Source: an uncultured Bacilli bacterium (GTDB taxonomy: Bacteria > Bacillota_I > Bacilli_A > RF39 > UBA660). From it: a DNA stretch of 29,187 bases. Below the pieces are notes generated by a model that was given only the letters and a program-made list of their open reading frames with translations, searched no databases and was not told where the DNA came from. Location of the stretch: positions 1 through 29,187 of the forward strand of contig CAJUJA010000010.1 in the NCBI GenBank assembly GCA_910586635.1, read 5' to 3'. Below are positions 1-8,411 of the stretch, piece by piece (the stretch's first letter is position 1; every line of letters starts with the position of its first letter). A program made the position numbers and the translations under genes.

Positions 1-18
1 AAGGTAGGGTGATTATAA

Positions 19-858
19 GTGCGATTAATTGTGAAGAAAGAAAATGAATTATTAACGTACTTATATGAGAATTTAGAAATGCCTAAAAAGAAGATCAAAT
101 CGTTTCTAATTCATGGAGATATTTATATCAATCAACAAAAAGTAACACAGTATAATTTTAAAGTATCTAAGGGGATGGAAATTATCATCTACCATAAAAA
201 TAATTCCCATTTAATCTTTGATATTTTATATGAAGATGATTCTATCTTGGTAGTAAATAAGCCCAGTGGTCTTTTAATGATTGCTACTAAACTTGAAAAG
301 ACAAATACTCTTTATCATTATGTTTTAGAATATTTACAAACAAAAAGGAAAGGTAGCCGTGTTTTTATTGTTCATAGACTAGATCAAGATACTAGTGGAG
401 TTGTTGTTTTTGCTAAAAATCAAAAGATAAAGGATCTTCTTCAAAAAAATTGGAATCAATATGTCAAATTAAGACAGTATCATGCTGTAGTAGAAGGAGG
501 CCTAAAAAAGAAGCAAGATAGACTTAGCCATTATCTTTTAGAAACGAAAACCAATTTCGTTTATGTTTCCAAAAATAAAAAAGGAAAAGAAGCAATTACT
601 AATTATCAAGTAGAAAAGGAAAATTCATCATATTCCCTTTTAAGAATTAAAATTGAAACAGGAAGAAAAAATCAAATTAGAGTCCAACTTTCTCATATTG
701 GACACTCTATTATAGGAGACTCGAAATATGGTAAGAAAGATAAAAAATTTTCTAGACTTTATTTACATGCAGATAAACTCATTTTATTTCATCCTATTTT
801 AAAAAAGAATATGACCTTTGAAGTCTCTATTCCTAAGGAGTTTTCGAAAGTGATATGA
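19..858 (+). CDS. RluA-family 23S rRNA/tRNA pseudouridine synthase
   Basis: Converts uridine to pseudouridine in RNA; the exact target (RluD-, RluC- or YhcT/YlyB-like) cannot be told from sequence alone. Residues 1-60 look like an S4 RNA-binding domain (KIKSFLIHGDIYINQQ). The catalytic domain follows, with the family signature HRLDQDTSG at 119-127, where D122 is the expected catalytic aspartate, and the later GRKNQIRVQLSHIGH motif. Length of 279 aa is usual for the family. The start is GTG at 19, preceded by an AGGGTGAT ribosome site at 6-13. Its TGA stop overlaps the ATG of the next gene (ATGA at 855-858), so the two are translationally coupled. The upstream context is outside the window. 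Confidence 0.9.
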   Translation: MRLIVKKENELLTYLYENLEMPKKKIKSFLIHGDIYINQQKVTQYNFKVSKGMEIIIYHKNNSHLIFDILYEDDSILVVNKPSGLLMIATKLEKTNTLYHYVLEYLQTKRKGSRVFIVHRLDQDTSGVVVFAKNQKIKDLLQKNWNQYVKLRQYHAVVEGGLKKKQDRLSHYLLETKTNFVYVSKNKKGKEAITNYQVEKENSSYSLLRIKIETGRKNQIRVQLSHIGHSIIGDSKYGKKDKKFSRLYLHADKLILFHPILKKNMTFEVSIPKEFSKVI

Positions 859-1289
859 GGGTACTAATTGATGCAGATGCATTTCCAGATATTAGAGAAA
901 TTATCAAACTGTGTAAAAAATATCAAAAAGAAGTAATTTTATATATGGATACTAGCCATGAAATAGAAAGTGATGATGCCAAAGTAAAAAGGGTGTTAAC
1001 TTCATCTAATGCAGCAGATTTAGAAATAGAAAATGATGCAGAAAGTGGGGATTTAGTATTGACACAAGATTACGGAGTCGCTACAATTACAATAAGTAAG
1101 GGTTCTATCTGTCTTAATCAGTATGGAAAGTTTTATACGGGTGATCATATTGACTTATTATTAGAATGGAAAAATACAAGTAGAATTTTAAGAAAGCATC
1201 ATCATATAAAAGGTCCTAAAAAAAGAACAAAAAAGGATAGGGAAACATTACTAAAAAATATAGAGGAAGTATTAAGGAAGTGTAGTTAA
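855..1289 (+). CDS. yqxD: UPF0178 (YqxD/YaiI) family protein
   Basis: Small conserved protein of the UPF0178/DUF188 family, related to PIN-like nuclease folds; its cellular role is not established. Family marks are the opening RVLIDADAFP, the central VLTQDYGVAT and the C-terminal KGPKKRTKKDR segment. The 144-aa length is normal for the family. It overlaps the preceding pseudouridine synthase by 4 bases and is followed directly by the thioredoxin-like gene, so it probably sits inside one transcript. No membrane segment or signal peptide is seen. Confidence 0.85.
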   Translation: MRVLIDADAFPDIREIIKLCKKYQKEVILYMDTSHEIESDDAKVKRVLTSSNAADLEIENDAESGDLVLTQDYGVATITISKGSICLNQYGKFYTGDHIDLLLEWKNTSRILRKHHHIKGPKKRTKKDRETLLKNIEEVLRKCS

Positions 1290-1290
1290 T

Positions 1291-1983
1291 ATGAAACAAA
1301 ATAAGTTAAAAATAATGATTGCTGTTATTTTAGTAGCAGTTGCCATTTTGTCTTTTTTTACAGTAAAAAAAGACAGAGTAAGTAGTGATGAGAAAAAATT
1401 TAAAGAAGAATATGAGGCACTAAATGGAAAAGAAAATCCTTCATCTGGTAAAAAGTACTTTGACTTAGAAGTTGAACTTCATAATGGAATTAAGTATTTA
1501 GATGAAAAAGAGGCCATCGATTTCTTAGAAAATAAAACAGGTATTCTTTATTTTGGATTTCCCCAATGCCCTTGGTGTAGAAATATCGTAGAAGTATTAA
1601 TAGATGCAAAAAAAGAGATGAAAGTAGACACAATTTATTATTGTAATGCCTTAGAAAGTAGAGATGAAAAAGTATTACAGGATGGAAAAATCGTAACAAC
1701 TAAAAAGGGAAGTAAAGAGTATGATAAAATCTTAGAGTTATTAGGAGATAAGGCGGATACTTATGAGGGCTTAAACGATGAGAGTGTTAAAAGACTATAT
1801 TTCCCAACTGTTGTATTTGTAAAAAATGGAAAAATAATCGATACGCATTTATCTACTGTAGACTCTCAAAAAGACCCTTATCAAAAATTAAATAAGACTC
1901 AAAAAAAAGAATTAAAAAATATTTATATCAAAAACATCAGAAAAATAAATGGTGTCGTTTGCAGCAGTGATACCGCATGCTAA
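1291..1983 (+). CDS. Membrane-anchored thioredoxin-like protein
   Basis: Predicted thiol-disulfide protein held at the outer face of the membrane. An N-terminal hydrophobic segment (about residues 7-24) after a short lysine-rich start serves as signal anchor, with no lipobox. The thioredoxin-like part has the active-site pair in FPQCPWC (C93 and C96) and a cis-proline-type segment, YFPTVVFVKNGK. Two more cysteines lie at the extreme C terminus (C225 and C230, VVCSSDTAC), which could form a second redox pair. It resembles the broad 'bacteriocin transport accessory'-like thioredoxin group, but no bacteriocin genes are near. Start ATG 1291 has AAGGAAGTG eight bases upstream. Its last 7 bases overlap the next gene. 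The partner is unknown. Confidence 0.75.
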   Translation: MKQNKLKIMIAVILVAVAILSFFTVKKDRVSSDEKKFKEEYEALNGKENPSSGKKYFDLEVELHNGIKYLDEKEAIDFLENKTGILYFGFPQCPWCRNIVEVLIDAKKEMKVDTIYYCNALESRDEKVLQDGKIVTTKKGSKEYDKILELLGDKADTYEGLNDESVKRLYFPTVVFVKNGKIIDTHLSTVDSQKDPYQKLNKTQKKELKNIYIKNIRKINGVVCSSDTAC

Positions 1984-2798
1984 AAAAATATCAAGAAGTA
2001 GAAAGAAGTATTATCACCAAATTTCGAAAAGATATTTGGAGAAGGTTTATGAAGGCTGTTAGAAGTTATCAACTAGTAGAAGAAAATGATAAAATAGCAG
2101 TCTGTATTTCTGGAGGAAAAGATTCCTTTTTACTAGCGAAATGTATGGAGGAGTTAAAACGTCATGGAAATGTTTCTTTTGAGTTGGTTTATTTTGTAAT
2201 GGACCCAGGATATAAAAAGGATGCTAGAACAATGATAGAAGAAAATGCAAAACTTTTAAATATTCCAGTACAATTTTTTTCTTCTGATATTTTTGATATG
2301 ATAGAGGATCAAAACAAAAAGGGAAATCCTTGCTATTTATGTGCTAGAAAAAGAAGAGGATTTCTATATCAAAAGGCCAAAGATTTAGGTTGTAATAAAA
2401 TTGCCTTAGGACACCACTTTGATGATGTTATAGAAACAATTCTTTTAAGTATTTTCTATGGAGGAGAATATAAAAGTATGCCTCCTAAATTACATAGTAC
2501 CAATTTTAAAGGAATGGAATTAATTAGGCCTCTTTATTTAGTTAGAGAAAAAGATATTTTATCTTGGACAAAATATAATCAATTATCTTTTATTAATTGT
2601 GCCTGTAAAATGACTGAAAATAAAAAAATGGAATCTTCATCAAAAAGACTCGAAGTTAAAAACTTGATTTCTAAGTTAGAAAAAATTAATCCAAACGTTG
2701 CTTCTAATATTTTTAAATCAAGTGAAAATGTTAGTATTGATACTTTGCTCGCTATAAAAAAAGACGGTGTAAAAACTTCCTTCTTAGAACATTATTGA
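1977..2798 (+). CDS. TtcA-like tRNA 2-thiolation PP-loop ATPase
   Basis: PP-loop ATPase of the TtcA group, which thiolates cytidine 32 in tRNA using an iron-sulfur cluster. The PP-loop SGGKDS lies at residues 45-50. The cluster-binding cysteines are C119 and C122 (PCYLCARKRRG) and C208 and C210 (FINCACK). The second pair is CxC, not the CxxC of E. coli TtcA; as I recall, CxC is typical of Firmicute homologues. GHHFDDVIET is the conserved central motif. Start ATG 1977 lies within the end of the preceding gene (7-base overlap), which implies coupling. Substrate is inferred from family only. Confidence 0.82.
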   Translation: MLKKYQEVERSIITKFRKDIWRRFMKAVRSYQLVEENDKIAVCISGGKDSFLLAKCMEELKRHGNVSFELVYFVMDPGYKKDARTMIEENAKLLNIPVQFFSSDIFDMIEDQNKKGNPCYLCARKRRGFLYQKAKDLGCNKIALGHHFDDVIETILLSIFYGGEYKSMPPKLHSTNFKGMELIRPLYLVREKDILSWTKYNQLSFINCACKMTENKKMESSSKRLEVKNLISKLEKINPNVASNIFKSSENVSIDTLLAIKKDGVKTSFLEHY

Positions 2799-2891
2799 TA
2801 TATGATTTTTTCTAAAATAAAATAATTCACCTGTTTTTTGAATAACAATTCTTCTTTTGTACCATAAAGAGTATGAAAGGAGAATTTTTTT

Positions 2892-3668
2892 ATGGCACGC
2901 CACAAAGTTGAAATCAGTGGTGTGAACACAGCAAATATTAAAGTATTAACTAGTAATGAAATGACAGAGTTGTTTAAAAAAATGAAAGAGGGAGATCCTT
3001 TTGCAAGAGAAGACTTGGTAAATGGTAATTTAAAATTAGTATTAAGCATTATTAAGAGATTTGCTTCTCGTTGTGATAATATGGATGATTTATTCCAAGT
3101 AGGTTGTATTGGACTTTTAAAGGCTATTGATAATTTTGATCTGTCTCATGAGGTGAGATTTTCTACCTATGCAGTTCCTATGATTTTAGGAGAAGTGAGA
3201 AGATATTTAAGGGATAATAATAGTATTAGAGTAAGTAGATCTTTAAAAGATATTGCCTATAAAACATTAAAATATAAAGAAGAACAACTTGCTAAAAATG
3301 GTGTAGAGCCTCCTATTGAAGAGATTGCCAAAGAATTAGAAGTAACACCTTTTGATATTGTACATGCACTTGATTCTTTAAAAGAACCTGTTAGTATGTT
3401 TGAAGCGATTTATAGTGATGGAGGAGATACCATCTACTTATGTGATCAAATTGAAGATAAAAAAAGCAATAGTAAAGATATGGAAATAAAACTCGCTCTA
3501 AATGAAGCCATTGATAATTTGAGTGAAAGAGAACAGTTTATCTTGGATGAAAGATTTGTGATTGGAAAGACTCAAATGGAAATTGCGGATGAACTTGCTA
3601 TTAGTCAGGCACAAGTATCTCGCTTAGAAAAGTCGGCAATTAACTCTTTAAAGAAAGTATTAAAGTAA
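2892..3668 (+). CDS. sigG: RNA polymerase sporulation sigma factor SigG
   Basis: Sigma factor of the late forespore. At 258 aa it aligns throughout with Bacillus SigG: N-terminal KVEISGVNT (the SigG-specific region, reported to contact the anti-sigma Gin/CsfB), region 2 with DDLFQVGCIGLLKAIDNFDL, then FSTYAVPMILGEVRRYLRDNN, and region 4 with the helix-turn-helix KTQMEIADELAISQAQVSRLEK. All regions are intact, with no frameshift. Start ATG 2892 has AAAGGAG at 2876-2882. A YmxH-like gene follows 27 bases later, as in many spore formers. A weak GAATA / CATAAAG pair lies upstream (2840-2869) but its 18-base spacer is longer than expected for a SigF/SigG promoter, so I do not call it. Confidence 0.96.
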   Translation: MARHKVEISGVNTANIKVLTSNEMTELFKKMKEGDPFAREDLVNGNLKLVLSIIKRFASRCDNMDDLFQVGCIGLLKAIDNFDLSHEVRFSTYAVPMILGEVRRYLRDNNSIRVSRSLKDIAYKTLKYKEEQLAKNGVEPPIEEIAKELEVTPFDIVHALDSLKEPVSMFEAIYSDGGDTIYLCDQIEDKKSNSKDMEIKLALNEAIDNLSEREQFILDERFVIGKTQMEIADELAISQAQVSRLEKSAINSLKKVLK

Positions 3669-3695
3669 ATGGCATATACTTAACTAGGTGATTAT

Positions 3696-3932
3696 ATGCG
3701 GCTTTCGGATTTACAGAGTAAAAATATTGTCAATGTTTTAGATGGAAAAAATGTGGGAAGCATTATTGATGTTAATGTCAATGAAATGGGACAAGTAGAA
3801 TCTTTGGTAATAGAAAATAGTAAGAAGTTTCTATCTTTTTCTAGAGATGAAGAGACCATTGTTTTTTGGAAAGATATTACAAAAATTGGAGAAGATGTTA
3901 TCTTAGTCAATAAAAACAATCATTATAAATAA
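3696..3932 (+). CDS. ymxH: YlmC/YmxH family PRC-barrel sporulation protein
   Basis: Small (78 aa) PRC-barrel protein of the YlmC/YmxH family, found in spore formers and often expressed during sporulation; its molecular role is not known. The pattern MRLSDLQSKNIVNVLDGKNVG and the glycine-rich GSIIDVNVNEMGQV strand pair are typical. The ribosome site is AGGTGAT just upstream of the ATG. It follows sigG at 27 bases with no terminator between, so it is probably co-transcribed with it. A terminator directly follows the stop codon. Confidence 0.85.
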   Translation: MRLSDLQSKNIVNVLDGKNVGSIIDVNVNEMGQVESLVIENSKKFLSFSRDEETIVFWKDITKIGEDVILVNKNNHYK

Positions 3933-3965
3933 AATGTGGAAAAAGGATCGCTTTCCTCATTTTTT
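3931..3965 (+). terminator. Rho-independent terminator after sigG-ymxH
   Basis: AAAATG-T-GGAAA (3931-3942) pairs with TTTCC-T-CATTTT (3952-3963), with one T-T mismatch and a 9-base loop, followed by more T. It starts at the stop codon of ymxH. The promoter of pflB begins right after it. Confidence 0.75.
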
Positions 3966-3966
3966 A

Positions 3967-3975
3967 TGTTATAAT
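3967..3975 (+). promoter_or_regulatory. Extended -10 promoter of pflB-pflA
   Basis: TG-T-TATAAT at 3967-3975 is a perfect extended -10. No good -35 box lies 16-18 bases upstream, where the terminator hairpin sits. The predicted transcript start near 3982 leaves a leader of about 30 bases with the GAAGGAAGG ribosome site. Confidence 0.6.
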
Positions 3976-4011
3976 ATTTATTGTGAAAAAATTGTAGAAG
4001 GAAGGTAAAAA

Positions 4012-6240
4012 ATGGATTATTATAGAAATTTCAAAGGAGAAAATTGGAAAAATAAGATTGATTTAGAAGATTTTATTATTAATAACTATACTTTATATGA
4101 AGGAGATGATTCCTTTCTAGAAGGAATTACTGAAAAAACAGATAAGGTATGGCAAAAGTGTAGAAAACTTATTCAAGAGGAATTAGAAAAAGGAATATTA
4201 GATGTCGATACAAAAACAGTATCTGGAATTAATTCCTTTAATCCAGGATATATTGATAAGGAAAATGAAGTGATTTTTGGGCTTCAAACAGATGGTCCAT
4301 TAAAGAGAATTGTAAATCCATTCGGTGGAGTAAGAATGGTAAGAGAATCCTTAAAAGCTTATGGCTATTCTTGGGACAAAGAAGTAGAAGAAAGTTTTAC
4401 AAAATATAGAAAGACTCATAATGAAGGTGTATTTGATGCTTATACAACAGATGTTAGAAAAGCAAGACATGTTGGTTTGTTAACTGGTCTACCAGATGCT
4501 TATGGAAGAGGGAGAATCATTGGGGATTATAGAAGAATCGCTCTTTATGGAATTGATTTTTTAAAGTCTCTAAAACAAAAGGATTTATTAGAATTAGAAC
4601 ACGTTGAAATTACTGAAGAGATTATTAGACTACGTGAAGAAGTTAGCATGCAAATAAAGGCTTTAGAAGAAATTAAAAAAATGGCAGCAACTTATGGTTT
4701 TGATATTTCAAATCCAGCAGCAAATGCCAAAGAGGCAATCCAATGGGTATATTTTGGGTATTTAGCAGCTATTAAAGAAAATAATGGTGCAGCGATGAGT
4801 TTAGGTAGAACTTCTACTTTCTTAGATATTTATATAGAAAGGGATTTAAAAGAAGGAATCATTAATGAAAAAGAAGCTCAAGAGATGATTGATCAGTTTA
4901 TTATTAAACTTCGCCTTGCTCGTCACTTGCGTACTCCAGAATACAATGATTTATTTGCAGGAGATCCGACTTGGGTTACCGAATCTATTGGAGGGGTTAG
5001 TAAAGATGGTGTTCCACTAGTTACTAAAAACTCTTATAGATATTTACATACATTAATTAATTTAGGATCTTCACCAGAACCTAACTTAACAGTTCTATGG
5101 TCCGAAAAATTACCAATAAATTTTAAAAAATACTGTGCTAAGATATCAATTAAAACAGATTCTATTCAATATGAGAACGATGATGTAATGAGGCCTTTAT
5201 ATGGAGATGATTATGGAATTGCTTGTTGTGTATCTGCAATGAGAATTGGTCGTGATATGCAGTTTTTTGGAGCAAGATGCAATTTAGCAAAATCTCTTTT
5301 GTATTCCATTAATGGTGGAGTAGATGAGATGAAAGGTGGAGTTATTGTTTCAGGAATTGATAAAATGGAAGATGAAATTCTAGATTATGATAAAGTCATG
5401 AAAAGTTATGATCTTGTATTAGAAAAAGTTGCAAAAACTTATGTAGATGCGATGAACACCATCCATTTTATGCATGATAAATATGCTTATGAGGCAGGAC
5501 AGATGGCTTTGCATGATACGAATGTGAATCGTCTAATGGCCTTTGGAGTAGCAGGATTTTCAGTTGCAGTAGACTCTTTATCTGCAATTAAATACGCTAA
5601 AGTAAAACCAATTAGAAATGAAGAAGGAATCACGATTCGCTTTGAAGTAGAAGGGGACTATCCGAAGTATGGAAATGATGATGACCGAGTAGACCAAATT
5701 GGAGTAGAACTTGCTCGTAATTTTATTGGAAAACTAAGAACTCATAAATTATATAAAAATGCCAAACATACCTTATCAATTCTTACGATTACTTCTAATG
5801 TCGTCTATGGTAAAAAAACAGGTGCTACTCCAGATGGCAGGGAAGCAGGTGTTGCTTTTGCTCCAGGTGCTAACCCTATGCATGGAAGAGATGAAAGTGG
5901 AGCTTTGGCATCCTTAAACTCGGTTGCTAAAATTCCTTATGCTGGTGTTTGTGAAGATGGTGTTTCAAATACTTTCTCTATTACACCACCTGCCTTAGGT
6001 CATACTGAAGAGGAACAAATAAAAAACTTGGTTTCTTTAATGGATGGGTATTTTAAACAAGGTTCTCAACACCTAAATGTCAATGTGTTAAATAGAGAAA
6101 CTTTAATGGACGCTATGGAACATCCTGAGGAGTATCCAACACTAACCATTCGTATTAGCGGATATGCAGTTCACTTTAATAGGTTAAGCCGTGAACAGCA
6201 ATTAGAAGTAATTAGTAGGACTTTCCATGAAAAAATCTAG
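4012..6240 (+). CDS. pflB: Pyruvate formate-lyase (formate C-acetyltransferase)
   Basis: Glycyl-radical enzyme that splits pyruvate with CoA into acetyl-CoA and formate under anaerobic conditions, in the cytoplasm. At 742 aa it is of normal length. The adjacent active-site cysteines are C405-C406 in [11 protein letters not shown]. The glycyl radical loop is [12 protein letters not shown], with the radical glycine at G717. Both features match PflB rather than diol dehydratase relatives. Start ATG 4012 has GAAGGAAGG upstream. The activase gene pflA overlaps its end by 14 bases, so the two are translated together. It suggests mixed-acid fermentation and an anaerobic lifestyle. Confidence 0.97.
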   Translation: MDYYRNFKGENWKNKIDLEDFIINNYTLYEGDDSFLEGITEKTDKVWQKCRKLIQEELEKGILDVDTKTVSGINSFNPGYIDKENEVIFGLQTDGPLKRIVNPFGGVRMVRESLKAYGYSWDKEVEESFTKYRKTHNEGVFDAYTTDVRKARHVGLLTGLPDAYGRGRIIGDYRRIALYGIDFLKSLKQKDLLELEHVEITEEIIRLREEVSMQIKALEEIKKMAATYGFDISNPAANAKEAIQWVYFGYLAAIKENNGAAMSLGRTSTFLDIYIERDLKEGIINEKEAQEMIDQFIIKLRLARHLRTPEYNDLFAGDPTWVTESIGGVSKDGVPLVTKNSYRYLHTLINLGSSPEPNLTVLWSEKLPINFKKYCAKISIKTDSIQYENDDVMRPLYGDDYGIACCVSAMRIGRDMQFFGARCNLAKSLLYSINGGVDEMKGGVIVSGIDKMEDEILDYDKVMKSYDLVLEKVAKTYVDAMNTIHFMHDKYAYEAGQMALHDTNVNRLMAFGVAGFSVAVDSLSAIKYAKVKPIRNEEGITIRFEVEGDYPKYGNDDDRVDQIGVELARNFIGKLRTHKLYKNAKHTLSILTITSNVVYGKKTGATPDGREAGVAFAPGANPMHGRDESGALASLNSVAKIPYAGVCEDGVSNTFSITPPALGHTEEEQIKNLVSLMDGYFKQGSQHLNVNVLNRETLMDAMEHPEEYPTLTIRISGYAVHFNRLSREQQLEVISRTFHEKI

Positions 6241-6949
6241 TAGTATCAAAGGGAAAATAAATTCTTTAGAAACAATGGGGCTAGTAGATGGTCCTGGAAT
6301 TCGCTTTGTGGTCTTTCTACAAGGTTGTCCCTTAAGATGCTCTTACTGTCATAATCCAGAAACATGGGATCCTTCTTCTTATAAAATAGAATTATCAGCA
6401 GAAGAATTGGTAGAAAAAATTAAGAGATACCGAAATTATTTTGGACAAGATGGAGGAGTAACATTTTCTGGGGGAGAGCCATTACTGCAAAAAGATTTTT
6501 TATTAGAATGTTTAAAACGATGCAAAAAGGAACATATTCATACTGCAATTGATACAGCAGGATCAGTCAGTGGATATGAAGAAATCCTAAATTATGTAGA
6601 TTTGGTCATATTAGATATTAAGGCATATCAGGAAAAAGAATATAAGAATCTTACCAAAAGACCAATGACTAACTTTTTGAAATTTTTATATGCCTGCCAA
6701 AGAAAAGGAAAGAAAATGTGGTTTCGAACTGTCATTGTTCCAGGGCTGAATGATACCAAAGGGTTCGTTCTTGGTTTAAAAAACTTTATTTCTGGTTTAA
6801 AAAATATAGAAAAAGTCGAACTTTTACCTTATCAGACATTGGGAGTTTCTAAATATCAAAAACTAGGACTTTTCTATGAGCTAGAAAATATATCAGATAT
6901 GGATAAAGAAAAGTGCCAGAAACTTCAAAAAGTATTAGAAGAAGAGTAG
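6227..6949 (+). CDS. pflA: Pyruvate formate-lyase activating enzyme (radical SAM)
   Basis: Radical S-adenosylmethionine enzyme that makes the glycyl radical on PflB. The 4Fe-4S motif CxxxCxxC is C34, C38 and C41 in [13 protein letters not shown], preceded by the family segment [14 protein letters not shown]. The [13 protein letters not shown] motif for SAM binding follows. Length of 240 aa is normal. The ATG at 6227 lies inside pflB (14-base overlap) with AGTAGGA upstream. The stop at 6947-6949 is directly followed by an ATG in another frame (see the short frame at 6950). Confidence 0.95.
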   Translation: MKKSSSIKGKINSLETMGLVDGPGIRFVVFLQGCPLRCSYCHNPETWDPSSYKIELSAEELVEKIKRYRNYFGQDGGVTFSGGEPLLQKDFLLECLKRCKKEHIHTAIDTAGSVSGYEEILNYVDLVILDIKAYQEKEYKNLTKRPMTNFLKFLYACQRKGKKMWFRTVIVPGLNDTKGFVLGLKNFISGLKNIEKVELLPYQTLGVSKYQKLGLFYELENISDMDKEKCQKLQKVLEEE

Positions 6950-7000
6950 ATGAAGATACTATTCTTTTTTCTTTTCTTTTCACATATTCTATTTATATGA
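6950..7000 (+). CDS. Possible 16-codon hydrophobic coupling ORF before yunB
   Basis: A 16-codon frame (MKILFFFLFFSHILFI) starts right after the pflA stop, has a GAAGAAGAG ribosome site inside the end of pflA, and ends with a TGA that overlaps the yunB start (ATGA at 6997-7000). yunB itself has no visible ribosome site, so this frame could deliver ribosomes to it. It could equally be chance; nothing shows that the peptide has a function of its own. Confidence 0.3.
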   Translation: MKILFFFLFFSHILFI

Positions 7001-7713
7001 AACGACTAAAAATATTATTTTGGGTTTTAGGGTTAGCGATTGTTTGTGCTTTTTTTTCACTATACTTACTTAGTAAAAAAGTAAATCCAATTCTTTTAAG
7101 ATACTCCACAGTAGAAGCGAAAAGATTTGGTGTATATGCAGTGAATTCTGCGATTGATCAAGAATTCTTAAAAAAGATAGATAACAACATTTTTGATGTG
7201 ACATTTAATGAAAAAAACGAAATTCAGATGATCGATTTTAGAGCTAAAGAGGTTAACCAATTATTGAAACAAACCACAATAAAGGTACAAAAAAGATTAG
7301 TAGATTTAGAAAATGGTAAGACAGATCAATTAGAAATCGCTAATACTTTTAAGGGCATTAAATTTAAAGAAATAAAAAAAGGTGTGGTCTGCGAAGTACC
7401 TATGGGAGCCTTGTTTTCTAACTCTATTGTTGCCAATAATGGACCGATTTTTCCAATTAAATTAAATTTTATTGGTGAAGTCGTTACGAATTTAAAAACA
7501 AAGGTAGAAACGTATGGAATCAATAGTATTTATTTAGAAGTATCAATTCATGTTGAGGTAGAGGAGAGAATTACTATGCCTCAATTTACAGACTCATCTA
7601 AGATACAGGTAGATATTCCCCTTACTGTGAAAGTGATTCAAGGAAGCATTCCTAATTATTATTTATCTTCGTTAGAAAAAGATTCTTCCCTTTTTTCTCT
7701 ACCTATTGAGTAA
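6997..7713 (+). CDS. yunB: YunB-like sporulation protein
   Basis: Matches the YunB family, whose Bacillus member is a mother-cell (SigE-controlled) sporulation protein of unknown mechanism. From ATG 6997 it has 238 aa: one N-terminal membrane segment (about residues 3-25), then a soluble domain. Family-like segments are KVNPILLRYSTVEAKR, the GVVCEVPMGALFSN strand and IPLTVKVIQGSIPNYY near the end. An upstream in-frame start at 6913 would lie in the end of pflA and add 28 residues before the membrane segment, so I prefer 6997. No Shine-Dalgarno is visible there; translation may be coupled to the short frame ending at 7000. Confidence 0.75.
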   Translation: MKRLKILFWVLGLAIVCAFFSLYLLSKKVNPILLRYSTVEAKRFGVYAVNSAIDQEFLKKIDNNIFDVTFNEKNEIQMIDFRAKEVNQLLKQTTIKVQKRLVDLENGKTDQLEIANTFKGIKFKEIKKGVVCEVPMGALFSNSIVANNGPIFPIKLNFIGEVVTNLKTKVETYGINSIYLEVSIHVEVEERITMPQFTDSSKIQVDIPLTVKVIQGSIPNYYLSSLEKDSSLFSLPIE

Positions 7714-7719
7714 TTTTTA

Positions 7720-7728
7720 TGATATAAT
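7720..7728 (+). promoter_or_regulatory. Extended -10 promoter before yutD
   Basis: TG-A-TATAAT at 7720-7728, 19 bases upstream of the yutD start; no clear -35 box. The AGAGGG ribosome site lies between it and the start. Confidence 0.5.
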
Positions 7729-7746
7729 TTTTTTAAGAGGGATAAT

Positions 7747-8025
7747 ATGAAAAAAATACAAATAAATCAGATTTCCTATGAAATCGTAAAAAATGAAAAG
7801 GAATGTTTTGATTTGGAGGGGTTAACAAATATCATAACAGACTATTTTTATGAATTCGATTATATATTTGGGGACTATGCATATGATAAGCTGAGATTAA
7901 AAGGATACTATAGTAGTAATCATCCAAAAGTAAGTAAGGTTAATAATATTAAGACATTAGATGATTATATTAAAAATTACTGTGCATATGGTGCTAAATT
8001 CTTTTTATTAAAAAAAATAAAATAA
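7747..8025 (+). CDS. yutD: YutD-like (DUF1027) protein
   Basis: Small conserved Firmicute protein of the YutD family; function unknown. The 92-aa sequence has the family pattern: an opening strand ISYEIVKNEKECFD, the central YDYIFGDYAYDKLRLKGYY and the closing DDYIKNYCAYGAKFFLLKK. Start ATG 7747 follows AGAGGGAT at a short distance. In Bacillus, yutD lies close to yunB and yutH, and the same neighbours are found here, which supports the name. It has its own extended -10 promoter. Confidence 0.8.
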   Translation: MKKIQINQISYEIVKNEKECFDLEGLTNIITDYFYEFDYIFGDYAYDKLRLKGYYSSNHPKVSKVNNIKTLDDYIKNYCAYGAKFFLLKKIK

Positions 8026-8030
8026 AAGTA

Positions 8031-8058
8031 TTGTAATATTTTGTAAATATGATAAAAT
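8031..8058 (+). promoter_or_regulatory. Promoter of the DUF1292 gene
   Basis: TTGTAA at 8031-8036, a 16-base spacer, then TAAAAT at 8053-8058 with TG at 8050-8051 as an extended -10. The transcript start near 8065 leaves a leader of about 33 bases holding a full AAGGAGGA ribosome site. Confidence 0.6.
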
Positions 8059-8097
8059 GTATATATATTTATGGAGAATAAAAAGGAGGACATATAT

Positions 8098-8370
8098 ATG
8101 AACAATGAAACAGTAGAAGATAAGGTTATGACTATTGTTGCTGAGGATGGCACTATTGAAGAGGTAGAGGTAATATTAGCATTTGAATTCAAGGATAATA
8201 AAAAAGAATATGTTGTGTACACCAAGAATGAAGAAGATGAAAATGGAAATATTACAGTCTATGTTTCCAATGTGAATCGTGAAACAGGTGAACCAAGGTT
8301 ATTTGGTGTAGAAGACGAGAATGAATGGACTCGTATAAAAGATGTTTTACGTGAATTAGCTAAAGATTAA
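8098..8370 (+). CDS. DUF1292 domain protein
   Basis: Acidic 90-aa protein with the DUF1292 pattern: a mid-chain EFKDNKKEYVVYT strand, an acidic turn and a final FGVEDENEWTRIKDVLREL segment. The family (Bacillus YrzB-like) is widespread in Firmicutes and has no known function. I choose ATG 8098 because AAGGAGGA (8083-8090) is well spaced from it; an ATG at 8071 lies upstream of that ribosome site and is unlikely. In many Firmicutes DUF1292 genes sit near alaS and yqgF; here the neighbours are yutD and an unknown coiled-coil protein. Confidence 0.75.
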   Translation: MNNETVEDKVMTIVAEDGTIEEVEVILAFEFKDNKKEYVVYTKNEEDENGNITVYVSNVNRETGEPRLFGVEDENEWTRIKDVLRELAKD

Positions 8371-8411
8371 TTATAGGTAAATATATAAATGAAAAGTAGG
8401 AGGTTTCTTAT

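Noticed and set aside
2840..2869. SigF/SigG promoter before sigG (GAATA and CATAAAG)
   Set aside because: The spacer is 18 bases instead of about 15 and the -10 fits poorly.
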